From Odontocerum albicorne (lineage: Eukaryota > Arthropoda > Insecta > Trichoptera > Odontoceridae): a DNA stretch of 64,000 nucleotides. A model generated the notes under the pieces. The model had not been told where the DNA came from, searched no databases, and worked only from the letters and a program-made list of their open reading frames with translations. Shown piece by piece: positions 28,901 through 41,068 of this stretch; position 1 is the stretch's first letter; the number at the start of each line of letters is the position of its first letter. The position numbers and the translations under genes are program-made. The DNA lies in contig OX463855.1 in NCBI GenBank assembly GCA_949825065.1, forward strand, positions 42,112,093 through 42,176,092, written 5' to 3'.

Positions 28901-31500
28901 TTTTAATATCGCTGATCAATAATCAGTAAGTATTGATATGAAATCAAACAAAAAAAAAAATTGACTAAACTTGATTGTGTCTTATATATTGAGACTTAAA
29001 GACGCAAAAAATTTTCGACTCACAAAACACTTTATTTTTAGATATTTGAAGGTTTTTAATATCGCTGATCAATAATCAGTAAGTATTAATATGAAATCAA
29101 ATAAAAAAAAATTGACTAAACTTGATAGTGTCTTATATATTGCGACTTAAAGACGCAAAAAATTTTCGACTCACAAAACACTTTATTTTTAGTTATTTGA
29201 GGGTTTTTAATATCGCTGATCAATAATCAGTAAGTATTAATATGAAATCAAACAAAAAAAAAAATTGACGAAACTTGATAGTTTCTTATATATTGAGACT
29301 AATTGGCGCAAAAAAAATTCGACTCACAAAACACTGTATTTTTAGTTATTTGAGGGTTTTTAATATCGCTGATCAATAATAAGTAAGTATTAATATGAAA
29401 TCAAACAAAAAAAATTTGACTTAACTTGATAGTGTCTTATATATTGAGACTTAAAGACGCAAAAAATTTTCGACTCACAAAACACTTTATTTTTAGTTAT
29501 TTGAAGGTTTTTAATATCGCTGATCAATAATCAGTAAGTGTTAATATGAAATCAAACAAAAAAAAATTGACGAAACTTGATAGTTTCTTATATATTGAGA
29601 CTAATTGGCGCAAAAAATTTCCGACTCACAAAACACTTTATTTTTAGTTATTTGAGGGTTTTTAATATCGCTGATCAATAATCAGTAAGTATTAATATGA
29701 AATCAAACAAAAAAAAATTGACGAAACTTGAAAGTTTCCAATATATTGAGACTTAAAGACGCAAAAAAATTTCGACTCACAAAACACTTTATTTTTAGTT
29801 ATTTGAGGGTTTTTAATATCGCTTATCAATAATCAGTAAGTATTAATATGAAATCAAACAAAAAAAATTGAATAAACTTGATGGTGTCTTATATATTGAG
29901 ACTTAGAGACGCCAAAAATTTTCGACTCACAAAACACTTTATTTTTAGTTATTTGCGGGTTTTTAATATCGCTGATCAATAATCAGTAAGTATTAAGATG
30001 AAATCAAACAAAAAAAAATTGACTAAACTTGATAGTGTCTTATATATTGAGACTTAAAGACGCAAAAAATTTTCGACTCGCAAAACACTTTATTTTTAGT
30101 TATTTGAGGGTTTTTAATATCGCTGATCAATAATCAGTAAGTATTAATATGAAATCAAACAAAAAAAAATTGACGAAACTTGATAGTTTCTTATATATTG
30201 AGACTAATTGGCGCAAAAAATTTTCGACTCACAAAACACTTTATTTTTAGTTATTTGAGGGTTTTTAATATCGCTGATCAATAATCAGTAAGTATTAATA
30301 TGAAATCAAACAAAAAAATTTGACTTAACTTGATAGTGTCTTATATATTGAGACTTAAAGACGCAAAAAATTTTCGACTCACAAAACACTTTATTTTTAG
30401 TTATTTGAAGGTTTTTAATATCGCTGATCAATAATCAGTAAGTATTAATATGAAATCAAATAAAAAAAAATTGACTAAACTTGATAGTGTCTTATATATT
30501 GAGACTTAAAGACGCAAAAAATTTTCGACTCACAAAACACTTTATTTTTAGTTATTTGAGGGTTTTTAATATCGCTGATCAATAATCAGTAAGTATTAAT
30601 ATGAAATCAAACAAAAAAAAATTGAATAAACTTGATGGTGTCTTATATATTGAGACTTAAAGACGCAAAAAATTTTCGACTCACAAAACATTTTATTTTT
30701 AGTTATTTGAGGGTTTTTAATATCGCTGATCAATAATCAGTAAGTATTAATATGAAATCAAACAACAAATAATTGACTAAACTTGATATTGTCTTATATA
30801 TTGAGACTTAAATACGTCAAAAATTTTCGACTTACAAAACACTTTATTTTTAGTTATTTGAGGGTTTTTAATATCGCTTATCAATAATCAGTAAGTATTA
30901 ATATGAAATCAAACAAAAAAAATTGAATAAACTTGATGGTGTCTTATATATTGAGACTTAAAGACGCAAAAAATTTTCGACTCACAAAACATTTTATTTT
31001 TAGTTATTTGAGGGTTTTTAATATCGCTGATCAATAATCAGTAAGTATTAATATGAAATCAAACAAAAAAAAATTGACGAAACTTGATAGTTTCTTATAT
31101 ATTGAGACTAATTGGCGCAAAAAATTTTCGACTCACAAAACACTTTATTTTTAGTTATTTGAGGGTTTTTAATATCGCTGATCAATAATCAGTAAGTATA
31201 AATATGAAATCAAACAAAAAAAATTGAATAAACTTGATAGTGTCTTATACATGACGCCAAAAGTTTTCGACTCACAAAACACTTTATTTTTAGTTATTTG
31301 AGGGGTTTTAATATCGCTTATCAATAATAAGTAAGTATTAATATGAAATCAAACAAAAAAAATTTGACTAAACTTGATAGTGTCTTATATATTGAGACTT
31401 AAAGACGCAAAAAATTTTCGACTCACAAAACACTTTATTTTTAGTTATTTGAGGGTTTTTAATATCGCTGATCAATAATCAGTAAGTATTAATATGAAAT
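25975..31500 (+). repeat. 2706-bp (18-mer) higher-order repeat, two copies
   Basis: Two head-to-tail copies at a constant offset of 2706 bp, junction near 28681. Anchors are TTTAGATATTTGAAGG at 26331 and 29037, ATTAAGATG at 27286 and 29992, and TTATACATGACGCC at about 28539 and 31245. The CAAATAATTG of class F at 28060 and 30766 gives the same period. Compared with the neighbouring 2856-bp HOR, it lacks one monomer (the AACAACAAAAAATTGACG type with CACTTAATTTTTAG). Confidence 0.85.
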
Positions 31501-33621
31501 CAAACAACAAAAAATTGACGAAACTTGATAGTTTCTTATATATTGAGACTAATTGGCGCAAAAAATTTTCGACTCACAAAACACTTAATTTTTAGTTATT
31601 TGAGGGTTTTTAATATCGCTGATCAATAATCAGTAAGTATTAATATGAAATCAAACAAAAAAAAATTGACGAAACTTGATAGTTTCTTATATATTGAGAC
31701 TAATTGGCGCAAAAAAATTTCGACTCACAAAACACTGTATTTTTAGTTATTTGAGGGTTTTTAATATCGCTGATCAATAATCAGTAAGTATAAATATGAA
31801 ATCAAACAAAAAAAATTTGACTTAACTTGATAGTGTCTTATATATTGAGACTTAAAGACGCAAAAAATTTTCGACTCACAAAACACTTTATTTTTAGTTA
31901 TTTGAAGGTTTTTAATATCGCTGATCAATAATCAGTAAGTATTAATATGAAATCAAATAAAAAAAAATTGACTAAACTTGATAGTGTCTTATATATTGCG
32001 ACTTAAAGACGCAAAAAATTTTCGACTCACAAAACACTTTATTTTTAGTTATTTGAGGGTTTTTAATATCGCTGATCAATAATCAGTAAGTATTAATATG
32101 AAATCAAACAAAAAAAAAAATTGACGAAACTTGATAGTTTCTTATATATTGAGACTAATTGGCGCAAAAAAATTTCGACTCACAAAACACTGTATTTTTA
32201 GTTATTTGAGGGTTTTTAATATCGCTGATCAATAATAAGTAAGTATTAATATGAAATCAAACAAAAAAAATTTGACTTAACTTGATAGTGTCTTATATAT
32301 TGAGACTTAAAGACGCAAAAAATTTTCGACTCACAAAACACTTTATTTTTAGTTATTTGAAGGTTTTTAATATCGCTGATCAATAATCAGTAAGTGTTAA
32401 TATGAAATCAAACAAAAAAAAATTGACGAAACTTGATAGTTTCTTATATATTGAGACTAATTGGCGCAAAAAATTTCCGACTCACAAAACACTTTATTTT
32501 TAGTTATTTGAGGGTTTTTAATATCGCTGATCAATAATCAGTAAGTATTAATATGAAATCAAACAAAAAAAAATTGACGAAACTTGAAAGTTTCCAATAT
32601 ATTGAGACTTAAAGACGCAAAAAAATTTCGACTCACAAAACACTTTATTTTTAGTTATTTGAGGGTTTTTAATATCGCTTATCAATAATCAGTAAGTATT
32701 AATATGAAATCAAACAAAAAAAATTGAATAAACTTGATGGTGTCTTATATATTGAGACTTAGAGACGCCAAAAATTTTCGACTCACAAAACACTTTATTT
32801 TTAGTTATTTGCGGGTTTTAAATATCGCTGATCAATAATCAGTAAGTATTAAGATGAAATCAAACAAAAAAAAATTGACTAAACTTGATAGTGTCTTATA
32901 TATTGAGACTTAAAGACGCAAAAAATTTTCGACTCGCAAAACACTTTATTTTTAGTTATTTGAGGGTTTTTAATATCGCTGATCAATAATCAGTAAGTAT
33001 TAATATGAAATCAAACAAAAAAAAATTGACGAAACTTGATAGTTTCTTATATATTGAGACTAATTGGCGCAAAAAATTTTCGACTCACAAAACACTTTAT
33101 TTTTAGTTATTTGAGGGTTTTTAATATCGCTGATCAATAATCAGTAAGTATTAATATGAAATCAAACAAAAAAATTTGACTTAACTTGATAGTGTCTTAT
33201 ATATTGAGACTTAAAGACGCAAAAAATTTTCGACTCACAAAACACTTTATTTTTAGTTATTTGAAGGTTTTTAATATCGCTGATCAATAATCAGTAAGTA
33301 TTAATATGAAATCAAATAAAAAAAAATTGACTAAACTTGATAGTGTCTTATATATTGAGACTTAAAGACGCAAAAAATTTTCGACTCACAAAACACTTTA
33401 TTTTTAGTTATTTGAGGGTTTTTAATATCGCTGATCAATAATCAGTAAGTATTAATATGAAATCAAACAAAAAAAAATTGAATAAACTTGATGGTGTCTT
33501 ATATATTGAGACTTAAAGACGCAAAAAATTTTCGACTCACAAAACATTTTATTTTTAGTTATTTGAGGGTTTTTAATATCGCTGATCAATAATCAGTAAG
33601 TATTAATATGAAATCAAACAA
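30766..33621 (+). repeat. 2856-bp (19-mer) higher-order repeat, copy 1
   Basis: The unit is measured from CAAATAATTG of the class F monomer at 30766 to the next at 33622. It holds, in order, class F, D-like, A, the shortened TTATACATGACGCC monomer, a B-like monomer, the AACAACAAAAAATTG monomer at about 31500, then A/B types with CACTGTATTTTTAG, GAAAGTTTCC, TTAGAGACGCC with GCGGGTTTTAAA, ACTCGCAAAAC and others. The same order and private variants recur at 37991-40846 and, with the transposon removed, at 40847-44991. The orthologous site of the mariner insertion (TA at 30797-30798) is empty. Confidence 0.88.
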
Positions 33622-34520
33622 CAAATAATTGACTAAACTTGATATTGTCTTATATATTGAGACTTAAATACGTCAAAAATTTTCGACTTACAAAACACTT
33701 TATTTTTAGTTATTTGAGGGTTTTTAATATCGCTTATCAATAATCAGTAAGTATTAATATGAAATCAAACAAAAAAAATTGAATAAACTTGATGGTGTCT
33801 TATATATTGAGACTTAAAGACGCAAAAAATTTTCGACTCACAAAACATTTTATTTTTAGTTATTTGAGGGTTTTTAATATCGCTGATCAATAATCAGTAA
33901 GTATTAATATGAAATCAAACAAAAAAAAATTGACGAAACTTGATAGTTTCTTATATATTGAGACTAATTGGCGCAAAAAATTTTCGACTCACAAAACACT
34001 TTATTTTTAGTTATTTGAGGGTTTTTAATATCGCTGATCAATAATCAGTAAGTATAAATATGAAATCAAACAAAAAAAATTGAATAAACTTGATAGTGTC
34101 TTATACATGACGCCAAAAGTTTTCGACTCACAAAACACTTTATTTTTAGTTATTTGAGGGGTTTTAATATCGCTTATCAATAATAAGTAAGTATTAATAT
34201 GAAATCAAACAAAAAAAATTTGACTAAACTTGATAGTGTCTTATATATTGAGACTTAAAGACGCAAAAAATTTTCGACTCACAAAACACTTTATTTTTAG
34301 TTATTTGAGGGTTTTTAATATCGCTGATCAATAATCAGTAAGTATTAATATGAAATCAAACAACAAAAAATTGACGAAACTTGATAGTTTCTTATATATT
34401 GAGACTAATTGGCGCAAAAAATTTTCGACTCACAAAACACTTAATTTTTAGTTATTTGAGGGTTTTTAATATCGCTGATCAATAATCAGTAAGTATTAAT
34501 ATGAAATCAAACAAAAAAAA
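33622..34520 (+). repeat. 2856-bp higher-order repeat, partial copy 2
   Basis: About the first 900 bp (six monomers) of the unit, from class F at 33622 through the shortened monomer (TATAC at 34102) to the AACAACAAAAAATTG monomer with CACTTAATTTTTAG. Near 34520 the next monomer switches to class C (AAATTTACAAAAC) where copy 1 has class A. This marks the junction with the 3-kb block that follows. The mariner site is empty here (TA at 33653-33654). Confidence 0.83.
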
Positions 34521-37500
34521 ATTTACAAAACTTGATAGTGTCTTATATATTGAGACTTAAAGACGCAAAAAATTTTCGACTCACAAAACACTCTATTTTT
34601 AGTTATTTGAGGGTTTTTAATATCGCTGATCAATAATCAGTAAGTATTAATATGAAATCAAACAAAAAAAAATTGACGAAACTTGATAGTTTCTTATATA
34701 TTGAGACTAATTGGCGCAAAAAATTTTCGACTCACAAAACACTTTATTTTTAGTTATTTGAGGGTTTTTAATATCGCTGATCAATAATCAGTAAGTATTA
34801 ATATGAAATCAAACAAAAAAAAATTGACTAAACTTGATAGTGTCTTATATATTGAGACTAATTGGCGCAAAAAATTTTCGACTCACAAAACACTTTATTT
34901 TTAGTTATTTGAGGGTTTTTAATATCGCTGATCAATAATCAGTAAGTATTAATATGAAATCAAACAAAAAAAAAATTGACGAAACTTGATAGTTTCTTAT
35001 ATATTGAGACTAATTGGCGCAAAAAATTTTCGGCTCACAAAACACTTTATTTTTAGTTATTTGAGGGTTTTTAATATCGCTGATCAATAATCAGTAAGTA
35101 TTAATATGAAATCAAACAAAAAAAAATTGACTAAACTTGATAGTGTCTTATATATTGAGACTTAAAGACGCAAAAAATTTTCGACTCACAAAACACTTTA
35201 TTTTTAGGTATTTGAGGGTTTTTAATATCGCTGATCAATAATCAGTAAGTATTAATATGAAATCAAACAAAAAAAAATTGACAAAACTTGATAGTTTCTT
35301 ATATATTGAGACTAATTGGCGCAAAACATTTTCGACTCACAAAACACTTTATTTTTAGTTATTTGAGGGTTTTTAATATCGCTGATCAATAATCAGTAAG
35401 TATTAATATGAAATCAAACAAAAAAAAAAATTGACGAAACTTGATAGTTTCTTATATATTGAGACTAATTGGCGCAAAAAATTTTCGGCTCACAAAACAC
35501 TTTATTTTTAGTTATTTGAGGGTTTTTAATATCGCTGATCAATAATCAGTAAGTATTAATATGAAATCAAACAAAAAAAAATTTACAAAACTTGATAGTG
35601 TCTTATATATTGAGACTTAAAGACGCAAAAAATTTTCGACTCACAAAACATTTTATTTTTAGTTATTTGAGGGTTTTTAATATCGCTGATCAATAATCAG
35701 TAAGTATTAATATGAAATCAAACAAAAAAAAATTGACGAAACTTGATAGTTTCTTATATATTGAGACTAATTGGCGCAAAAAATTTTCGACTCACAAAAC
35801 ACTTTATTTTTAGTTATTTGAGGGTTTTTAATATCGCTGATCAATAATCAGTAAGTATTAATATGAAATCAAACAAAAAAAAATTTACAAAACTTGATAG
35901 TGTCTTATATATTGAGACTTAAAGACGCAAAAAATTTTCGACTCACAAAACACTTTATTTTTAGTTATTTGAGGGTTTTTAATATCGCTGATCAATAATC
36001 AGTAAGTATTAATATGAAATCAAACAAAAAAAAATTGACGAAACTTGATAGTTTCTTATATATTGAGACTAATTGGCGCAAAAAATTTTCGACTCACAAA
36101 ACACTTTATTTTTAGTTATTTGAGGGTTTTTAATATCGCTGATCAATAATCAGTAAGTATTAATATGAAATCAAACAAAAAAAATTAGACTAAACTTGAT
36201 AGTGTCTTATATATTGAGACTTAAAGACGCCAAAAATTTTCGACTCACAAAACATTTTATTTTTAGTTATTTGAGGGTTTTTAATATCGCTGATCAATAA
36301 TCAGTAAGTATTAATATGAAATCAAACAAAAAAAATTGACGAAACTTGATAGTTTCTTATATATTGAGACTAATTGGCGCAAAAAATTTTCCACTCACAA
36401 AACACTTTATTTTTAGTTATTTGAGGGTTTTTAATATCGCTGATCAATAATCAGTAAGTATTAATATGAAATCAAACAAAAAAAAATTGACGAAACTTGA
36501 AAGTTTCCAATATATTGAGACTTAAAGACGCAAAAAAATTTCGACTCACAAAACATTTTATTTTTAGTTATTTGAGGGTTTTTAATATCGCTGATCAATA
36601 ATCAGTAAGTATTAATATGAAATCAAACAAAAAAAAATTGACGAAACTTGATAGTTTCTTATATATTGAGACTAATTGGCGCAAAAAATTTTCGACTCAC
36701 AAAACACTTTATTTTTAGTTATTTGAGGGTTTTTAATATCGCTGATCAATAATCAGTAAGTATTAATATGAAATCAAACAAAAAAAAATTGACTAAACTT
36801 GATAGTGTCTTATATATTGAGACTTAAAGACGCAAAAAATTTTCGACTCACAAAACATTTTATTTTTAGTTATTTGAGGGTTTTTAATATCGCTGATCAA
36901 TAATCAGTAAGTATTAATATGAAATCAAACAAAAAAAATTGAATAAACTTGATAGTGTCTTATATATTGCGACTTAAAGACGCAAAAAATTTTCGACTTA
37001 CAAAACACTTTATTTTTAGTTATTTGAGGGTTTTTAATATCGCTGATCAATAATCAGTAAGTATTAATATGAAATCAAACAAAAAAAAATTGACGAAACT
37101 TGATAGTTTCTTATATATTGAGACTAATTGGCGCAAAAAATTTTCGTTTCACAAAACACTTAATTTTTAGTTATTTGAGGGTTTTTAATATCGCTGATCA
37201 ATAATCAGTAAGTATTAATGTGAAATCAAACAAAAAAAAATTGACAAAACTTGATAGTTTCTTATATATTGAGACTAATTGGCGCAAAACATTTTCGACT
37301 CACAAAACACTTTATTTTTAGTTATTTGAGGGTTTTTAATATCGCTGATCAATAATCAGTAAGTATTAATATGAAATCAAACAAAAAAAAAAATTGACGA
37401 AACTTGATAGTTTCTTATATATTGAGACTAATTGGCGCAAAAAATTTTCGGCTCACAAAACACTTTATTTTTAGTTATTTGAGGGTTTTTTATATCGCTG

Positions 37501-37540
37501 ATCAATAATCAGTAAGTATTAATATGAAATCAAACAAAAA
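34521..37540 (+). repeat. ~3-kb (20-monomer) block between HOR copies
   Basis: This block separates partial copy 2 from the next complete 2856-bp unit and is colinear with about 45891-48230. Private markers are CACTCTATTTTTAG at 34589 (45959), a hybrid monomer at about 34840-34870 combining GACTAAACTTGATAGTG with GACTAATTGGCGC, and TTTTCGGCTCAC at 35482 (46852). Near 37213 it has TATTAATGTG, recurring at 49791. It ends with GAGGGTTTTTTATATCG near 37481, where the order returns to that of the HOR. Confidence 0.83.
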
Positions 37541-37990
37541 AAATTAGACTTAACTTGATAGTGTCTTATATATTGAGACTTAAAGACGCAAAAAATTTTC
37601 GACTCACAAAACACTTTATTTTTAGTTATTTGAAGGTTTTTAATATCGCTGATCAATAATCAGTAAGTATTAATATGAAATCAAATAAAAAAAAATTGAC
37701 TAAACTTGATAGTGTCTTATATATTGAGACTTAAAGACGCAAAAAATTTTCGACTCACAAAACACTTTATTTTTAGTTATTTGAGGGTTTTTAATATCGC
37801 TGATCAATAATCAGTAAGTATTAATATGAAATCAAACAAAAAAAAATTGAATAAACTTGATGGTGTCTTATATATTGAGACTTAAAGACGCAAAAAATTT
37901 TCGACTCACAAAACATTTTATTTTTAGTTATTTGAGGGTTTTTAATATCGCTGATCAATAATCAGTAAGTATTAATATGAAATCAAACAA

Positions 37991-40846
37991 CAAATAATTG
38001 ACTAAACTTGATATTGTCTTATATATTGAGACTTAAATACGTCAAAAATTTTCGACTTACAAAACACTTTATTTTTAGTTATTTGAGGGTTTTTAATATC
38101 GCTTATCAATAATCAGTAAGTATTAATATGAAATCAAACAAAAAAAATTGAATAAACTTGATGGTGTCTTATATATTGAGACTTAAAGACGCAAAAAATT
38201 TTCGACTCACAAAACATTTTATTTTTAGTTATTTGAGGGTTTTTAATATCGCTGATCAATAATCAGTAAGTATTAATATGAAATCAAACAAAAAAAAATT
38301 GACGAAACTTGATAGTTTCTTATATATTGAGACTAATTGGCGCAAAAAATTTTCGACTCACAAAACACTTTATTTTTAGTTATTTGAGGGTTTTTAATAT
38401 CGCTGATCAATAATCAGTAAGTATAAATATGAAATCAAACAAAAAAAATTGAATAAACTTGATAGTGTCTTATACATGACGCCAAAAGTTTTCGACTCAC
38501 AAAACACTTTATTTTTAGTTATTTGAGGGGTTTTAATATCGCTTATCAATAATAAGTAAGTATTAATATGAAATCAAACAAAAAAAATTTGACTAAACTT
38601 GATAGTGTCTTATATATTGAGACTTAAAGACGCAAAAAATTTTCGACTCACAAAACACTTTATTTTTAGTTATTTGAGGGTTTTTAATATCGCTGATCAA
38701 TAATCAGTAAGTATTAATATGAAATCAAACAACAAAAAATTGACGAAACTTGATAGTTTCTTATATATTGAGACTAATTGGCGCAAAAAATTTTCGACTC
38801 ACAAAACACTTAATTTTTAGTTATTTGAGGGTTTTTAATATCGCTGATCAATAATCAGTAAGTATTAATATGAAATCAAACAAAAAAAAATTGACGAAAC
38901 TTGATAGTTTCTTATATATTGAGACTAATTGGCGCAAAAAAATTTCGACTCACAAAACACTGTATTTTTAGTTATTTGAGAGTTTTTAATATCGCTGATC
39001 AATAATCAGTAAGTATAAATATGAAATCAAACAAAAAAAATTTGACTTAACTTGATAGTGTCTTATATATTGAGACTTAAAGACGCAAAAAATTTTCGAC
39101 TCACAAAACACTTTATTTTTAGTTATTTGAAGGTTTTTAATATCGCTGATCAATAATCAGTAAGTATTAATATGAAATCAAATAAAAAAAAATTGACTAA
39201 ACTTGATAGTGTCTTATATATTGCGACTTAAAGACGCAAAAAATTTTCGACTCACAAAACACTTTATTTTTAGTTATTTGAGGGTTTTTAATATCGCTGA
39301 TCAATAATCAGTAAGTATTAATATGAAATCAAACAAAAAAAAAAATTGACGAAACTTGATAGTTTCTTATATATTGAGACTAATTGGCGCAAAAAAATTT
39401 CGACTCACAAAACACTGTATTTTTAGTTATTTGAGGGTTTTTAATATCGCTGATCAATAATAAGTAAGTATTAATATGAAATCAAACAAAAAAAATTTGA
39501 CTTAACTTGATAGTGTCTTATATATTGAGACTTAAAGACGCAAAAAATTTTCGACTCACAAAACACTTTATTTTTAGTTATTTGAAGGTTTTTAATATCG
39601 CTGATCAATAATCAGTAAGTGTTAATATGAAATCAAACAAAAAAAAATTGACGAAACTTGATAGTTTCTTATATATTGAGACTAATTGGCGCAAAAAATT
39701 TCCGACTCACAAAACACTTTATTTTTAGTTATTTGAGGGTTTTTAATATCGCTGATCAATAATCAGTAAGTATTAATATGAAATCAAACAAAAAAAAATT
39801 GACGAAACTTGAAAGTTTCCAATATATTGAGACTTAAAGACGCAAAAAAATTTCGACTCACAAAACACTTTATTTTTAGTTATTTGAGGGTTTTTAATAT
39901 CGCTTATCAATAATCAGTAAGTATTAATATGAAATCAAACAAAAAAAATTGAATAAACTTGATGGTGTCTTATATATTGAGACTTAGAGACGCCAAAAAT
40001 TTTCGACTCACAAAACACTTTATTTTTAGTTATTTGCGGGTTTTAAATATCGCTGATCAATAATCAGTAAGTATTAAGATGAAATCAAACAAAAAAAAAT
40101 TGACTAAACTTGATAGTGTCTTATATATTGAGACTTAAAGACGCAAAAAATTTTCGACTCGCAAAACACTTTATTTTTAGTTATTTGAGGGTTTTTAATA
40201 TCGCTGATCAATAATCAGTAAGTATTAATATGAAATCAAACAAAAAAAAATTGACGAAACTTGATAGTTTCTTATATATTGAGACTAATTGGCGCAAAAA
40301 ATTTTCGACTCACAAAACACTTTATTTTTAGTTATTTGAGGGTTTTTAATATCGCTGATCAATAATCAGTAAGTATTAATATGAAATCAAACAAAAAAAT
40401 TTGACTTAACTTGATAGTGTCTTATATATTGAGACTTAAAGACGCAAAAAATTTTCGACTCACAAAACACTTTATTTTTAGTTATTTGAAGGTTTTTAAT
40501 ATCGCTGATCAATAATCAGTAAGTATTAATATGAAATCAAATAAAAAAAAATTGACTAAACTTGATAGTGTCTTATATATTGAGACTTAAAGACGCAAAA
40601 AATTTTCGACTCACAAAACACTTTATTTTTAGTTATTTGAGGGTTTTTAATATCGCTGATCAATAATCAGTAAGTATTAATATGAAATCAAACAAAAAAA
40701 AATTGAATAAACTTGATGGTGTCTTATATATTGAGACTTAAAGACGCAAAAAATTTTCGACTCACAAAACATTTTATTTTTAGTTATTTGAGGGTTTTTA
40801 ATATCGCTGATCAATAATCAGTAAGTATTAATATGAAATCAAACAA
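37991..40846 (+). repeat. 2856-bp (19-mer) higher-order repeat, copy 3
   Basis: A complete copy from CAAATAATTG at 37991 to the one at 40847, with the same monomer order and private variants as 30766-33621, including GCGGGTTTTAAATATCG at about 40036 and ACTCGCAAAAC near 40156. One visible private difference is GAGAGTTTTT near 38979, where copy 1 has GAGGGTTTTT. The mariner site is empty (TA at 38022-38023). Confidence 0.88.
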
Positions 40847-40877
40847 CAAATAATTGACTAAACTTGATATTGTCTTA
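40797..40877 (+). repeat. Class F satellite monomer, left portion, split by mariner
   Basis: The monomer carrying AACAACAAATAATTGACTAAAC and GATATTGTCTTA is cut after TTATA. Its remainder (TATTGAGACTTAAATACGTC, then TTTTCGACTTAC) lies just after the element, from 42169. Uninterrupted copies of this class occur with CAAATAATTG at 18586, 23114, 28060, 30766, 33622, 37991 and 44992. Their common spacing made this class the marker for the 2706- and 2856-bp HOR periods. Confidence 0.9.
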
Positions 40878-40879
40878 TA
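40878..40879. other. Left TA target-site duplication
   Basis: The satellite reads GTCTTA-TA-TATTGAG at uninterrupted sites. Here GTCTTATA is followed by the element. Together with the TA at 42167-42168 this is the 2-bp TA duplication characteristic of Tc1/mariner integration. Removing the element and one TA restores the satellite exactly. Confidence 0.95.
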
Positions 40880-40910
40880 TTAGGTCCTTACATATGAAAT
40901 TGGCGTTTTG
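40880..40910 (+). repeat. Left terminal inverted repeat of mariner (31 bp)
   Basis: Begins TTAGGTCCTTACATATGAAA and ends GGCGTTTTG. It is the exact reverse complement of 42136-42166 over 31 bp, and the match ends immediately inside (CCGTAC here, a different sequence at the other end). In this family the TIR is bound by the two N-terminal helix-turn-helix modules of the transposase and cut at the element boundary. Confidence 0.97.
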
Positions 40911-41068
40911 CCGTACTGACAACTTTGATCTCAAATATCTTCTCTTTGGTTAGGAATTCCAAATTCAAATTTATACAGCTATTTACTCAAGTATTTGTGT
41001 TTCGAAAATTATAATTCATTTGTTTTTTCCTCAATTGTTTTTTTTCTTTGCGTCACTCAGTTTACAAA
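40911..41068 (+). promoter_or_regulatory. Mariner 5' untranslated / promoter region
   Basis: The 158 bp between the left TIR and the transposase ATG. It is AT-rich, with a pyrimidine-rich run (CATTTGTTTTTTCCTC through TTTTTTTTC) before the start. A TATA-like word (TTTATA) lies at about 40970. TCAGTT at 41057-41062 fits the arthropod initiator pattern but is only 7 nt from the ATG, so its use would leave a very short leader. The mapping of promoter elements is weak; only the position as the 5' leader is well supported. Confidence 0.5.

Larger units (their letters stand above)
1..40877 (+). repeat. Satellite array, left part (~151-bp monomer, ~271 copies)
   Basis: Head-to-tail tandem copies of an AT-rich monomer, all in the same orientation. 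Successive copies of the word TAGTTATTTGA start at 1, 152, 303 and 454, giving a period of 151 bp. Copies range from 136 to roughly 175 bp because of a variable A-tract, small deletions and a few internal duplications. Every monomer carries TAATATCGCTGATCAATAAT or a close variant, AGTATTAATATGAAATCAAA and CGACTCACAAAACACTTTAT. Stops in all frames prevent long reading frames and I see no gene. Local higher-order structure is listed separately. Between those blocks (about 4.4-5.8, 6.6-9.4, 10.5-13.4, 14.2-17.3, 18.7-21.8 and 23.3-25 kb) there are only further monomers of the same classes. Confidence 0.99.

Noticed and set aside
1..40877. Repeats with regular spacing, considered as a CRISPR array.
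   Set aside because: The period is 151 bp with no unique spacers: the whole unit is repeated. The host is eukaryotic, as judged by the mariner and satellite.
41048..41068. Seven-residue N-terminal extension of the transposase from an upstream TTG.
   Set aside because: TTG is not a normal eukaryotic start. The ATG at 41069 has a good insect context and gives the standard mariner N-terminus and length.
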